64,000 nucleotides of DNA from Ruminococcus hominis (GCF_014287355.1 NZ_JACOPE010000001.1:3100001-3164000); one strand, 5' to 3'; positions 16,261 through 26,401 are shown, numbered from the stretch's first letter. Notes: a model not told the origin generated them from the sequence alone. Numbers and translations: made by a program.

Positions 16261-16837
16261 CCAGTGCTCTCAAAAGTGTCACTTCATCGATATATTCCAG
16301 ATCACCGCCGACCGGAACACCGCTGGCAATCCGGCTGACTTTGATTCCAACCGGCTTAATCAATTTACTAATGTACATTGCTGTTGTTTCACCTTCTAAA
16401 CTTGAGTTTGTCGCAATGATCACCTCATCAACATCCCCTTGAAGGCGAGCCATCAATTCTTTTAATTTAATATCGCCAGGTCCGATTCCGAGCATCGGTG
16501 AAATAGCTCCATGAAGCACGTGATACACACCATTATATTTTCCGGTTTTCTCATATGCTGCCAAATCTCTCGGACTTTCAACTACCATGATTGTCTTATG
16601 GTCTCGGTCTGGATTACTGCAAATTGGACATATCTCCCGATCCGTAAGAGTACAGCACTGTGCACAGTAGCGCACGTTGTTACGTGCATCTACCATGGTT
16701 TTCGCAAGATTCTCTACCTGCTCTTTCGGCATATTAATAATATGAAATGCCAATCTCTGTGCTGACTTTGCACCGATTCCCGGAAGTCTTGAAAACTCTT
16801 CTATCAACCGGCTGATCTGATTACTATAATATTCCAT
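16241..16837 (-). CDS. recR: Recombination mediator RecR
   Basis: 198 residues, the usual RecR length. An N-terminal helix-hairpin-helix (RLPGIGAKSAQRLAFHI), a zinc finger (CAQCCTLTDREICPIC, about 57-72) and a Toprim domain (IMVVESPRDLAAYE...GDVDEVIIATNSSLEGE) are all intact. RecR acts with RecFO in loading RecA at gaps. The ATG directly abuts the end of the ybaB gene, in the conserved dnaX-ybaB-recR order. Confidence 0.97.
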   Translation of the reverse strand: MEYYSNQISRLIEEFSRLPGIGAKSAQRLAFHIINMPKEQVENLAKTMVDARNNVRYCAQCCTLTDREICPICSNPDRDHKTIMVVESPRDLAAYEKTGKYNGVYHVLHGAISPMLGIGPGDIKLKELMARLQGDVDEVIIATNSSLEGETTAMYISKLIKPVGIKVSRIASGVPVGGDLEYIDEVTLLRALDGRTEL

Positions 16838-17190
16838 TAAAATAACCCCGGCATTCCGCCGCCAAGTCCACCTGTCAGTTTAGACATTGCAGCACCTGAT
16901 TCTTCATCAACTTTACGAAGTGCTTCATTCGTTGCTGCAACGATCAAATCTTCTAACATCTCAATGTCATCCGGATCCACTACTTCTTCAGACAGTTTCA
17001 CTCTGACTACTTCTCTCTTACCAGACATTGTCACTTCTACAGCTGAGCCTCCAGCTGTTGCTGTAAATTCTTTTGTCTCCATTTCCTTTGCCTGCTCTTC
17101 CATCTGACGCTGCATCTTCTGAGCCTGCTTCATTAAATTTGCCATATTCCCCGGCATTCCGCCACCTGGGAAACCACCACGTTTTGCCAT
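16837..17190 (-). CDS. YbaB/EbfC family nucleoid-associated protein
   Basis: 117 residues from the ATG at 17190 with GGAGG eight bases before it (a TTG at 17196 is the alternative). The family core is [20 protein letters not shown] followed by [23 protein letters not shown]. Glycine-rich ends ([10 protein letters not shown] and [11 protein letters not shown]) are typical of clostridial members. It binds DNA as a dimer. It lies two bases after the dnaX stop and abuts recR. Confidence 0.95.
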   Translation of the reverse strand: MAKRGGFPGGGMPGNMANLMKQAQKMQRQMEEQAKEMETKEFTATAGGSAVEVTMSGKREVVRVKLSEEVVDPDDIEMLEDLIVAATNEALRKVDEESGAAMSKLTGGLGGGMPGLF

Positions 17191-17192
17191 GA

Positions 17193-18797
17193 TCAATCCT
17201 CCACTGTTATTTCCATGTTAATTACTTTTTCCATGTGTTTTTCTAAATCTACAAATGTATCTTCAAATCTTCGCCCGTCATCTAGCTGACGCACCTCAAC
17301 TTCAACCTTCTTGCCGATTCTCTGCTCAATCACCGACTCGATTTCTTGCTTATGATCTTCCCTCTTCACACTTTCCGCTGCAATACTATCAGACAGAACA
17401 ATCAATAACCGATTATCTCCTCCCAGACTTAATCTTGCCTGTTTCAGATAAATACTAGTCGGTGCAGATACCTCATCTGCGATAGAGCGGAAATTTTGCA
17501 CCACCTTCTGTATTTCCTCCGGTACTGCATCCGGCAGCTCTGGTTTCGGCTGGCTTTTTCTTGAAGAAGAATTCGTATTCCCTGCTATACTATTGACCTC
17601 AGACGCATTGACGTACACTACCTTCTCCTGTACCGCTTCCAGTTCACGATCTAATCGGTCTTCCACCGCACGGATCCGATCCAGCAAACTATCCGTATTC
17701 ACTTCCATCGCCGGTGTACATAACTTGATCAACGCCACTTCCAAGAGCACTCTCTTCTGTGTCGCATATTTCATCTGGCCGGATAATTCCGAAAAAATAC
17801 GGATATAGCGAAGCAGTGTATCCACTTCTATCATCTGTGCTTCTTCTTTTAACTGCTGAAGATTTTCTGAAGACACATCCAGAACATCTTCCATATTATC
17901 AGAAGTCTTAACGAGAAGCAAGTTACGAAGATACCAAGTGAAATCCGCCGTCAATTGCGAAAGCTCTCGCCCCTGCATTACCAGTTCTTCCACCGTATCC
18001 AAAACCTTAGGAACATCTCTCGCTATAATGTTACGAAGCAAACGGCTGAAGACATCGGTATCCACTGCACCAAGCACTTCCAAAACATTATCATACGTCA
18101 GCTTCTGCCCCAGATAAAATGCAATACACTGATCCAGAAGACTCAACGCATCACGCATCGAGCCGTCTGCAGCCTTTGCAATATATCGTATTGCTCTCTG
18201 CTCAACATCCACCTGTTCAATTTCCATCAGATCATTCATTCGGCCTGCAATCGTATCAATCGTAATTCGATGAAAATCATAATGCTGACATCGAGATAAA
18301 ATTGTGATTGGAATCTTATGAACCTCCGTTGTTGCCAAAATAAATATCACATACTCCGGCGGTTCCTCCAATGTCTTTAAAAGTGCATTAAATGCTCCGA
18401 TAGACAACATATGCACCTCATCAATAATGTAAACCTTAAAGCGTCCTTCCGTCGGACGATACGCCACTTCCTCCCGGATCTCTCGAATATTATCCACACC
18501 ATTGTTAGATGCCGCATCAATCTCAATCACATTCATCGACGTGCCGGCTGCAATCGCTTTGCACATCGCACACTCTCCACATGGACTTCCATCCACCGGA
18601 TGTTCACAATTCACTGCCTTGGCAAATATTTTTGCCACAGTCGTCTTTCCTGTTCCACGAGTTCCGCAAAATAGATACGCATGTCCGATACGGTCTGCCT
18701 TAATCTGATTCTGTAATGTCTTTATAATATGATCCTGACCCTTTACATCCTCAAATGTAGTCGGACGGAACTTTCTGTATAATGCCGTATATGACAT
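17193..18797 (-). CDS. dnaX: DNA polymerase III subunit gamma/tau
   Basis: 534 residues. Walker [13 protein letters not shown] (about 45-56), zinc-binding cysteines [16 protein letters not shown], Walker B IIDEVHML and the sensor SRCQHYDF are all present, followed by domain III and a C-terminal tau-like region. It is the motor of the clamp loader. No slippery poly-A frameshift site was noticed. First gene of dnaX-ybaB-recR; only about 60 bp separate it from pfkA, with no room for a 4.5S RNA gene there. Confidence 0.97.
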   Translation of the reverse strand: MSYTALYRKFRPTTFEDVKGQDHIIKTLQNQIKADRIGHAYLFCGTRGTGKTTVAKIFAKAVNCEHPVDGSPCGECAMCKAIAAGTSMNVIEIDAASNNGVDNIREIREEVAYRPTEGRFKVYIIDEVHMLSIGAFNALLKTLEEPPEYVIFILATTEVHKIPITILSRCQHYDFHRITIDTIAGRMNDLMEIEQVDVEQRAIRYIAKAADGSMRDALSLLDQCIAFYLGQKLTYDNVLEVLGAVDTDVFSRLLRNIIARDVPKVLDTVEELVMQGRELSQLTADFTWYLRNLLLVKTSDNMEDVLDVSSENLQQLKEEAQMIEVDTLLRYIRIFSELSGQMKYATQKRVLLEVALIKLCTPAMEVNTDSLLDRIRAVEDRLDRELEAVQEKVVYVNASEVNSIAGNTNSSSRKSQPKPELPDAVPEEIQKVVQNFRSIADEVSAPTSIYLKQARLSLGGDNRLLIVLSDSIAAESVKREDHKQEIESVIEQRIGKKVEVEVRQLDDGRRFEDTFVDLEKHMEKVINMEITVED

Positions 18798-18857
18798 GAA
18801 TCACACCTCTTTGTTTCTAGTTATTTTTTTGAAAATATCCTGTCACGGACTATCTCA

Positions 18858-19934
18858 TTATTCATCTCCGAAGCTAATTCCTATCATTTTCGCTTCCTGA
18901 ATAAAACTGCATTTTGGATCGACATATTTCAGCTTTCCGGCAACCTCTTCCAGCGGAACCTTTGTAATCTCTCCGTCACGCATTGCTACCATGTATCCAT
19001 ATTCCTGATTTAAAATCAACTCTGCTGCCTTAGCTCCGACTCTTGTTGCAAATACACGATCATATGCACATGGAGAACCGCCGCGCTGTGTATGTCCCGG
19101 AACTGTAATTCGAACCTCCTTATCTGTTGTCTTCTCAATCTGTTCAGCCAACTCGTATGCAATAGAAGGATATTTTCTCTTTGCAAGCTTTTCTTTATAC
19201 TCTTTCTTCTTCAGCTTCGCATCTTCTTTTGAAATCGCACCTTCCGCTACCGCAAGAATCGTAAATTTCTTACCCGCCTTTGTGCGTTTCTGAATCACAT
19301 CAGAAATCGCCTTAATATCATATGGAATTTCCGGAAGAAGAATGATATCAGCTCCGCCTGCAATTCCTGCATGCAATGTAACGTGACCTACTTTATGTCC
19401 CATTATCTCAATAATAAATACTCTGCTGTGTGATGTTGCAGTTGTGTGAATGCGGTCAATTGTATCTGTCGCAATATCTACTGCACTCTGGAATCCAAAC
19501 GTCATATCTGTTCCCCAGAGATCGTTATCAATTGTTTTTGGTAAAGTTACTACATTCAGCCCTTCCTCGCGAAGCAGGTTTGCTGTCTTATGTGTTCCAT
19601 TACCACCAAGAATCACAAGACAATTCAAATTCAGCTTATAATATGTGTGCTTCATAGCTTCAACCTTATCAAGACCATCGGCATCCGGCACACGCATCAA
19701 TTTAAACGGCTGTCTTGATGTTCCAAGAATCGTACCTCCACGTGTCAGAATTCCCGAAAAATCTTTCGGAGTCAACATGCTAAAGTTACCATATATTAAT
19801 CCTTTATATCCATCTTGAAAACCATAAATCTCTACATCATCACGCTTTGTGCAGATTCCTTTCACAACTCCTCGCATTGCTGCGTTCAGCGCCTGACAAT
19901 CTCCACCACTTGTCAACATTCCAATTCTAAGCAT
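18858..19934 (-). CDS. pfkA: 6-phosphofructokinase, mixed phosphoryl-donor signature
   Basis: 358 residues from the ATG at 19934 (AAGGAGG upstream); the longer frame to 20018 is untranslated leader. Core motifs: GMLTSGGDCQALNAAMRG, the donor site ILGGNGTHKTA, LPKTIDNDLWGTDMTFGF, and EIMGHKVGHVTLHAGIAGG. At the donor site it has Gly where ATP enzymes have Gly104 but Lys where E. coli PfkA has Gly124, and Asn in place of Asp103. It phosphorylates fructose 6-phosphate in glycolysis; whether it uses ATP or pyrophosphate cannot be decided from these residues. Confidence 0.93.
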   Translation of the reverse strand: MLRIGMLTSGGDCQALNAAMRGVVKGICTKRDDVEIYGFQDGYKGLIYGNFSMLTPKDFSGILTRGGTILGTSRQPFKLMRVPDADGLDKVEAMKHTYYKLNLNCLVILGGNGTHKTANLLREEGLNVVTLPKTIDNDLWGTDMTFGFQSAVDIATDTIDRIHTTATSHSRVFIIEIMGHKVGHVTLHAGIAGGADIILLPEIPYDIKAISDVIQKRTKAGKKFTILAVAEGAISKEDAKLKKKEYKEKLAKRKYPSIAYELAEQIEKTTDKEVRITVPGHTQRGGSPCAYDRVFATRVGAKAAELILNQEYGYMVAMRDGEITKVPLEEVAGKLKYVDPKCSFIQEAKMIGISFGDE

Positions 19935-19992
19935 AGTATTTATCCTCCTTGCTGAAAAACTTTTGCATACTGTATTTATTTTAGCATAAATA

Positions 19993-20044
19993 AATGAGAC
20001 TATAAAGAAAAATCTCATCGATCACATTTCCCCATAGTCTCATT
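19993..20044 (-). terminator. Hairpin between phosphoglucomutase and pfkA
   Basis: Arms AATGAGACTAT (19993-20003) and ATAGTCTCATT (20034-20044) pair perfectly around a 30-base loop. On the minus strand it follows the phosphoglucomutase stop and is trailed by a T-rich stretch, so it is probably a weak terminator or attenuator before pfkA. Confidence 0.55.
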
Positions 20045-20071
20045 ATTTTATTCTATCACTTTTTTAACTTT

Positions 20072-21754
20072 TTATTTCATGATTGGTTTTAAAGCCTCAG
20101 ACAACTTATCTTTCTCTGCCTGTGCTTCCTCAAGATTTTTACCGAGTGTTGTGTAGTAAATCTTAATCTTAGGTTCTGTTCCTGAAGGACGAACAATAAC
20201 TGTCTCATTATTTTCCAATTTGTAAATAAGAACATTTGCAGCCGGAAGCCCTGTCTCTTCTGGTTTCTTGTAGTCTGTAACATTCACAACCTTATATCCT
20301 GCAATCTCCTCAAGCGGTTTTTCTCTTAAGCCCTGCATGATTCCAGCCATCTGATCCATACCACTAAGTCCCGGGAACTCAAAACTATCAATCTGGTTCA
20401 GGTAACGGCCATATTCAGAATAAATTTCTTCCATTCTCTGTTTCAGAGAACTTCCAATACTTCTGTAATATGCTGCCATCTCACAAATCAGCATAGATCC
20501 GATGATTGCATCCTTATCACGAACATATGGACCAGCCAGATATCCATAACTCTCCTCAAATCCGAAGATAAAGCGTTCAACTTCTCCTGCTGCTTCAAGT
20601 CCTGCAATCTGATCTCCAATCCACTTAAATCCTGTCAAAACACTTCTAAGCTCAACACCATAATGCTCTGCAACAGCATCAGCAAGAGGTGTAGATACGA
20701 TAGATTTTACCGCTACCGGATTCTTAGGCATTGTACCTTTTTCAATACGGCCTGCACAAATATAATCAAGAAGAAGAACTCCAACTTCATTACCAGTAAC
20801 CAATTCATACGAACCATCCGGACACTTCATAGCAATACCGACACGGTCTGCATCCGGATCAGTTGCAAGCATCAAATCTGCACCTGTCTCTTTCGCAAGA
20901 CTCAGACCCTTCTCAAGAGCTTCGAAAATCTCTGGGTTCGGATAGCTACATGTTGTAAAATATCCATTTGGATATTCCTGCTCAGGAACGATTGTAACAT
21001 CTGTAATTCCGATATCTTTTAAAATCTGTGTAACCGGAACTAATCCAGAACCATTAAGTGGACTATATACTAACTTCAATCCTGCTGTCTTGCAAAGGTC
21101 CGGACGAACCTGTCTCTCTTCGATTGCATCATACAGTGCTCTCTTGCAATCATCACCAACAAAACGAATCAGACCTTCTTCAACACCCTGTGCAAATGGC
21201 ATATACTTCGCACCTATTAATACATCTGTCTTCTGAATCTCATCGTATACGATAGCTGCAGCATCATCTGTCATCTGGCAACCATCCGGACCGTACGCTT
21301 TATATCCGTTATATTTTGCCGGGTTATGAGAAGCTGTCACCATGACACCTGCATTACAGTTATAATAACGAATTGCAAAAGAAAGTGCCGGAACAGGCAT
21401 TAACGCATCATAAATGCGAACCTTGATTCCGTTTGCCGCCAATACACTTGCTGCATTCTTCGCAAACACATCACTTTTGATACGGCTGTCATAACTAATT
21501 GCAACAGTCTGAGTTCCACCCTGAGTTTTTACCCAATTAGCAAGTCCCTGTGTTGCCTGACGTACAACATAGATATTCATTCTGTTTGTACCTGCTCCAA
21601 GAACCCCGCGAAGTCCTGCAGTTCCAAACTTAAGAGCAACTGCAAAACGCTCCTTAATCTCGTCATCATTTCCTTCAATTTTTGTCAGCTCAGGCTTCAG
21701 ATCTGCGTCCTCCAGATCAGCCTCCATCCAACGTTTGTATTCATCCTGATACAT
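20072..21754 (-). CDS. pgcA: Phosphoglucomutase / phospho-sugar mutase
   Basis: 560 residues with all four alpha-D-phosphohexomutase signatures: catalytic serine in MVTASHNPAKYNGYK (about 145-155), metal-binding DPDADRVG (about 305), sugar-binding GFEESYGYLAG (about 405) and phosphate-binding RPSGTEPKIKIYY (about 525). It interconverts glucose 6-phosphate and glucose 1-phosphate, feeding UDP-glucose and envelope glycans. Length and motif spacing match the Bacillus PgcA type. A monocistronic-looking gene. Confidence 0.93.
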   Translation of the reverse strand: MYQDEYKRWMEADLEDADLKPELTKIEGNDDEIKERFAVALKFGTAGLRGVLGAGTNRMNIYVVRQATQGLANWVKTQGGTQTVAISYDSRIKSDVFAKNAASVLAANGIKVRIYDALMPVPALSFAIRYYNCNAGVMVTASHNPAKYNGYKAYGPDGCQMTDDAAAIVYDEIQKTDVLIGAKYMPFAQGVEEGLIRFVGDDCKRALYDAIEERQVRPDLCKTAGLKLVYSPLNGSGLVPVTQILKDIGITDVTIVPEQEYPNGYFTTCSYPNPEIFEALEKGLSLAKETGADLMLATDPDADRVGIAMKCPDGSYELVTGNEVGVLLLDYICAGRIEKGTMPKNPVAVKSIVSTPLADAVAEHYGVELRSVLTGFKWIGDQIAGLEAAGEVERFIFGFEESYGYLAGPYVRDKDAIIGSMLICEMAAYYRSIGSSLKQRMEEIYSEYGRYLNQIDSFEFPGLSGMDQMAGIMQGLREKPLEEIAGYKVVNVTDYKKPEETGLPAANVLIYKLENNETVIVRPSGTEPKIKIYYTTLGKNLEEAQAEKDKLSEALKPIMK

Positions 21755-21942
21755 TTTCTATCACTCCTGACTCTTCTTCATTTTTTATTTTTCCCTTATG
21801 TAAAAAACTAATTTAAATATACCATATCTGAGGTAATACAGCAATTGCGAAAGGAAAGTTTTTCAAAAAATATACAATATTATCACAATTTTCAAACTAT
21901 ATTATATTTTTTTGAAAATTTTGATTCTTATGGTTTCTATCG

Positions 21943-22989
21943 TTACTTTAGACCTTTTGTCCTTTCAAGTTCTTCTTGCAGTTCCTTTATCTTCTGCTGC
22001 ATTTCTTGTAATTCACTATCTTTTTGCTGTATCACTTCTTTATTCTGTTGCAATGCTTCATCTTTTTCCTGTATTGTCTCTTTCTGCTGCTTTATCTCAT
22101 CCTGCATCTCATCAATCATCAGCTCCACAGTATTCCTGTCCATCTCCAACAGCTCTTTCGAAAACATTCCCATGACCTCCTCGATGTTTCGACAGATATC
22201 ATAGACCTGCTGGTACATCTCCTTGAAATCCGGATATCGCTCGATGATATCAATAATGATTTCCGGGTCATCCGAGCCTAAAAATGCAAGCCATGCATCC
22301 AGTCGATTCTGTATTTTGATATCTTTATATTGCAAAGAATCCAAGAAGATGTCAAGCGGAACAAACAAATATTTCTGTAATAAATTCAGTTTTAATCCTG
22401 TATTGGAACATTGATGGAATTGATGTAGATAATCGTCTGGAAATTCATGAAAAGCTCCAGGACTTTGTTCAAACAGAACAATCGTATAAACGTCTTTTAT
22501 ATCATTATAATTAAACTTTTTCTTGCGTTTACTGCGTACTTTTTTATATTGGCGCATTAATAAATCTGCTGAATAGCAGGCACTTCTTGCTCCTGGAAAT
22601 TTGTATCCGATTTTTTGTACTTCCAGGTTCACGATACTTTTATCCTGCAATTCCACCACGATATCCATGATGACAAGTGCTGATTCATCCGCGATTCTCG
22701 TTCCATCGTTTGGAAGCACGTCTTTTACATGTACTTCTTGACCAAGTAGAAGTGATAATAGCTCGTCCACACGTTCCGGTACAACCTCCGGATTTAAGAT
22801 TTCCTTGCTGATAAAATCGTACATCATCTTAACGCCTTTGGCTCCTGTACAAAAATCAATAAATTCCTTTCGTGCCTCCGGTTTCCAACTGTAAAACTCT
22901 CTGCTCAGAACAGAACTCTTTTTAATCTCGGACGTCAGTTCTTCCTTCGTCCGAATCATTGGGAAATACTGTTGTAACATGTTCTTCAT
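21943..22989 (-). CDS. Rpn family nuclease (PD-(D/E)XK, YhgA-like transposase-derived)
   Basis: 348 residues from the ATG at 22989, nine bases after GGAGG (the ATG at 22995 is only three bases from it). The nuclease core shows ADESALVIMDIVVELQDKSIVNLEVQK, with the D...ExQ catalytic pattern of the PDDEXK_2 family. The middle matches Rpn proteins (SACYSADLLMRQYKKV, IKDVYTIVLFEQSPGAFHEFP). The C-terminal 90 residues are a glutamine- and glutamate-rich coiled coil (EKDEALQQNKEVIQQKD). Rpn proteins stimulate recombination through DNA nicking and are spread among gut bacteria. No terminal inverted repeats were seen. Confidence 0.85.
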   Translation of the reverse strand: MKNMLQQYFPMIRTKEELTSEIKKSSVLSREFYSWKPEARKEFIDFCTGAKGVKMMYDFISKEILNPEVVPERVDELLSLLLGQEVHVKDVLPNDGTRIADESALVIMDIVVELQDKSIVNLEVQKIGYKFPGARSACYSADLLMRQYKKVRSKRKKKFNYNDIKDVYTIVLFEQSPGAFHEFPDDYLHQFHQCSNTGLKLNLLQKYLFVPLDIFLDSLQYKDIKIQNRLDAWLAFLGSDDPEIIIDIIERYPDFKEMYQQVYDICRNIEEVMGMFSKELLEMDRNTVELMIDEMQDEIKQQKETIQEKDEALQQNKEVIQQKDSELQEMQQKIKELQEELERTKGLK

Positions 22990-23188
22990 AGGCATAGCCC
23001 TCCTTAGTGTGAAATATTTCGTTTTTTCATATCGGATATTGTTTCAGAATGTGAAACCCGAGATGAGTGCCTTGTGGCTTTAGATAAATGTGGAGAAAAG
23101 AATTTCTCCTTAGATGTTTATTTAACATAGCATAGTTTAAAAATGCTGTAAAGAAGTAATTATGCACAAAAAAACGAATTGCAAACAA

Positions 23189-23240
23189 AAGATAGAGAAA
23201 TGCATCTATCCCTTTAAGATAAAACACACTTCTCTATCTT
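23189..23240 (-). terminator. Terminator of the VanW-ChW unit
   Basis: AAGATAGAGAA (23189-23199) pairs with TTCTCTATCTT (23230-23240). Read on the minus strand it lies just beyond the last ORF and is followed by TTTTG. The DNA between here and 22990 contains no gene I can support. Confidence 0.7.
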
Positions 23241-23264
23241 CGATTACTTTCTCAATCTATAAAT

Positions 23265-23543
23265 CTATAACTTCATTACCGTATAACTTACATTATTAGA
23301 CAATCCTGTAATTGGACTAATTCGATTTCCACCATTCGGTGCAGAATGCCAGAATAAATCTTGGTTCGATGTATCACCCCAGAAAAATCCTATATGATGA
23401 GTATCACTAGTCCCATATTTCCCACCTTCATTTTCATTCCAAATCCAAATTATATCTCCCTTTTCTAAGACTCCAGGTCTTAACATTTCCGATTTCGTTT
23501 TGAAATCGTACATTGGAACCCAGCCAGCCCTTTTTCTCTGCAT
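23265..23543 (-). CDS. Fragment resembling the C-terminal half of a cysteine-peptidase (NlpC/P60- or CHAP-like) domain
   Basis: 92 residues whose ATG overlaps the stop of the VanW gene (TAATG), so translation may be coupled. The sequence LEKGDIIWIWNENEG...THHIGFFWGDTSNQDLFWHSAPNGG has the pattern GDI-x-W...HxGFxxG...WHS that forms the second half of NlpC/P60 or CHAP cell-wall peptidases, including the likely catalytic histidine. The first half with the catalytic cysteine is missing, and no signal peptide is present. It is probably a remnant left by domain replacement at the 3' end of a ChW protein gene. Confidence 0.5.
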   Translation of the reverse strand: MQRKRAGWVPMYDFKTKSEMLRPGVLEKGDIIWIWNENEGGKYGTSDTHHIGFFWGDTSNQDLFWHSAPNGGNRISPITGLSNNVSYTVMKL

Positions 23544-26317
23544 TAATTATAATAATAAGAACTTGGCAAATTCTCTGTGCGGATCACTGAACCATTTTTA
23601 TAGTATTTTCTCTGTGCCCATGCTGAATGTCCTGATGACCAAGATACCGGCTCAATAAAATCAAACCATCCTGGATCCTGACCATAAAATTCTACATATA
23701 ATGTATTTCCTACTGTATATGTTTTAATTGTTACCGGAAATCCTAAATCATTGCGGAATTTCAAGTCTGAATCTCCATACGAAACCATCGCGTCTAATCC
23801 TCTTTGCACATATGTCGAAGCAATCGTATGATTATTTCGTTCAATAATTGTCATTCCTGCTCGGATTGCACCTCCATACAATGTTGTTGAAGCCTGGCAG
23901 ATACCTCCACCATATCCAATACCACCGACAACGCCACCTGGACGATAACCTTGTGCCTGTCCGCAAGGTCCTGCAACGCCAAAGAATGATAATGTCTGTC
24001 CTGGATTAACTACTACACCGTTAAATGAGCTTAATGCTCTTGACATATTATAAAATCCGTTTGCATCATTTGTACTTACTGTTGAAAATCTTGCTAACAT
24101 TCTTATATATTTGGTATCTTTATAATAATTTGAATTACTTCCCGGAGCAGCGGTACCCTTAGGTACGATTTTTATCTGAATTGCTTGTAATTTATAACTA
24201 CATTTCGTTGTACCTGCTGCCTGACCATTTTTCGCCCAACCTAACCAGCCATAATTAGAAACATGTGTGCGATAATAAATATCCGCATATTTTTCAAGTT
24301 CTCCCGTTAAACGAATCTGAACAGCTTCTGCCTGATTTATTCCATCGCCGGACACTTCTCCATTTGTCTTCCAGCCTTGCCAGCCTACATTGCTTAAATG
24401 TAAACGATATTCGACATTTCCTGTATATCCTCCTGCCATTGAAGGTGCTATATTCATCGAAAGTTGTCTGATGGCTTTATTTACTCCTGTCGTTCCTGTT
24501 ATCTCTCCATTTCCTTTTGCATCTTGCCAATCTAAACCTTCCACTTTTGTTTGAAATGTCAATTTCCCAATTTGATCTGCTGACAAATAGCTTCTTCCAC
24601 TGCATGCTGGAGCACTTACATCTCCTTTTCCATACAGTTTGATTTCGATTGCTTCTACACCTGCATTATATCCAACAGTTCCTGCAACCTCTCCATTTTT
24701 AGTCCAATCCAGCCAACCAAATCTTGCACTATGCACTCGATAATAAATGTCATATTGAGCTTCTAATTGTTCTGACAAACGGATTTTAATCGCTTCAATT
24801 TTTTTATTTTTTCCGGTGGTTCCAGCTGTCTGTCCATCTGCAACTTCTCCCTGCCAGCCGATATCTTGTACATGGGCCTCGTAAAGAATAGAACCTGTAA
24901 GATTACTTTGTTTTCCTAATTCTGTAACCTTTATTTGGATTGCTTCAATACTATAATTTTTTCCGGTGGTTCCAGCTGTTTGTCCATCATAAAAATTATT
25001 GCTTTGCCAACCAATATTTTGTACGTGCGTTTTATAAAGAACTGACCCTAAATTTTCTGTTGATACACAACTTTTTTCTGTCTGAGCAGGTGCTTCCGTA
25101 GAACCTTTTTCATATAACTTCACTTCTATTGCCTGTGCACCTAAATTAAGCCCTTTTGTTCCGGCCTCTTCTCCATTTTTTGCCCAGCCAAGCCAGCCAT
25201 AATTTGCTGAATGAACTCGATAATAGACATCATATGTTGCTGCCAACTGTTCAGTTAAGTTGATTTTAACAGCCTCAATTTTTTTGTTTTTTCCGGTTGT
25301 TCCTGCAGTATTCCAATCTGCAACTGGCGATTGCCAACCAATATCCTGTACATGTGCCTCACATGTAATAGAACCTGTCAAACCTGCTCTTCCTGCTTCT
25401 GTAACTTTTAATTTTAATGCTTCAAGATTTAAATTTCTTCCTACTGTTCCTGCAGTTGTTCCATCGTAAACTTTGTTTTGCCAGCCAATGTTCTGTACAT
25501 GGGTCTGGTACATAATTTTTCCAAGTGTTTCTTCCGATACAAAACCTTTTCCTTCAGTAATTGGTGCATCTGTGCTATTCTTTTTACAAACTTTAATTTC
25601 TACCGCCTGAACAGAATATGCATACCCCACTGTTCCGGCTTTTTCATCATTTTTCACCCAACTAAGCCAGCCTACATTCGTTGCATGAACTCGATAATAA
25701 ATATCGTACTGTTCTGCCAACTCACCTGTAAGTTTCATTCGGATTGCTTCGATTTGTAATCCAGTTTTCGTTGTTCCTGCTAGTTCATTTTCTTCCACAT
25801 AATTCTGCCAACCAATATTCGATACATGGGCACAGTATTGAACTGTTCCTGCTATACCTGTATTATTTTCCAGCTGAACTTTGAGCGCTTTCATAGCATG
25901 GTCCTGTCCGACAGTTCCAGCTGTCTCCCCATTACTTTTTTCTTCCTGCCAATTTGTTCCTTGAAGATATGCACTATATTTAATATTTAATACATCTGCC
26001 GCTTCCTCAGTCAGCATAACAGACTCATCTGTGTTTTCTGTTTCATTCTCAATGCTACTATTCAAATCAGATTCTGTTGTTTCCGCCTCGGACCTCTGCA
26101 TTACATCCTGTTCTCCCTCATTCTGAGCAGTTCCACTCTCACCCTGATTGTTATTACTCTCGTCCTGATTAATATCTTCTTGAGTGGTTTCTTGTACTTG
26201 TTGTACATCATCAGTCTGTACAATATCTTCTGCAAATACCGATATTGGCGTCGTTGTTATCATAGCCAAACATAAAACAATCACGCCCAATAACTTCATA
26301 AACTTTTTCTCTCTCAT
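23543..26317 (-). CDS. Secreted ChW-repeat protein with C-terminal VanW domain
   Basis: 924 residues. A signal peptide (KLLGVIVLCLAMITTTPISVFA, cut about residue 29) is followed by an acidic E/Q/S/N linker. Twelve clostridial hydrophobic-W (ChW) repeats span residues about 110-730, arranged as four sets of three: two of the type IGWQ..V.DG..AGT and one of the type YGWLGWAKNGE.AGT. The last 180 residues are a VanW domain (NGVVVNPGQTLSFFGVAGP, GGGICQASTTLYGGAI, DLGFPVTIKTYT). VanW domains are envelope-associated with unknown activity and are not in themselves a sign of vancomycin resistance. AAAGGGG supports the start. Confidence 0.9.
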   Translation of the reverse strand: MREKKFMKLLGVIVLCLAMITTTPISVFAEDIVQTDDVQQVQETTQEDINQDESNNNQGESGTAQNEGEQDVMQRSEAETTESDLNSSIENETENTDESVMLTEEAADVLNIKYSAYLQGTNWQEEKSNGETAGTVGQDHAMKALKVQLENNTGIAGTVQYCAHVSNIGWQNYVEENELAGTTKTGLQIEAIRMKLTGELAEQYDIYYRVHATNVGWLSWVKNDEKAGTVGYAYSVQAVEIKVCKKNSTDAPITEGKGFVSEETLGKIMYQTHVQNIGWQNKVYDGTTAGTVGRNLNLEALKLKVTEAGRAGLTGSITCEAHVQDIGWQSPVADWNTAGTTGKNKKIEAVKINLTEQLAATYDVYYRVHSANYGWLGWAKNGEEAGTKGLNLGAQAIEVKLYEKGSTEAPAQTEKSCVSTENLGSVLYKTHVQNIGWQSNNFYDGQTAGTTGKNYSIEAIQIKVTELGKQSNLTGSILYEAHVQDIGWQGEVADGQTAGTTGKNKKIEAIKIRLSEQLEAQYDIYYRVHSARFGWLDWTKNGEVAGTVGYNAGVEAIEIKLYGKGDVSAPACSGRSYLSADQIGKLTFQTKVEGLDWQDAKGNGEITGTTGVNKAIRQLSMNIAPSMAGGYTGNVEYRLHLSNVGWQGWKTNGEVSGDGINQAEAVQIRLTGELEKYADIYYRTHVSNYGWLGWAKNGQAAGTTKCSYKLQAIQIKIVPKGTAAPGSNSNYYKDTKYIRMLARFSTVSTNDANGFYNMSRALSSFNGVVVNPGQTLSFFGVAGPCGQAQGYRPGGVVGGIGYGGGICQASTTLYGGAIRAGMTIIERNNHTIASTYVQRGLDAMVSYGDSDLKFRNDLGFPVTIKTYTVGNTLYVEFYGQDPGWFDFIEPVSWSSGHSAWAQRKYYKNGSVIRTENLPSSYYYN

Positions 26318-26401
26318 ATATGCCCCTTTCGTTTATTAAGTATTTTCTTTCTTTTATTTTATTTGATTTAGATTTAAAACACAAGATTTTCCTATATTTA
26401 A

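Noticed and set aside
18798-18857. 4.5S RNA gene (ffs) next to dnaX
   Set aside because: The gap is about 60 bp and shows no GGAA-tetraloop hairpin of the SRP RNA type.
21943-22989. A complete insertion sequence around the Rpn gene
   Set aside because: No terminal inverted repeats or target duplications were seen on either side; Rpn genes occur as stand-alone genes.
23027-23227. A 66-codon minus-strand frame after the Rpn gene start region
   Set aside because: No ribosome binding site or protein-like pattern, and it runs through the terminator hairpin at 23189-23240.
23543-26317. VanW domain as a vancomycin resistance marker
   Set aside because: No vanHAX, vanY or vanS/R genes are nearby; VanW domains are common in clostridial surface proteins.
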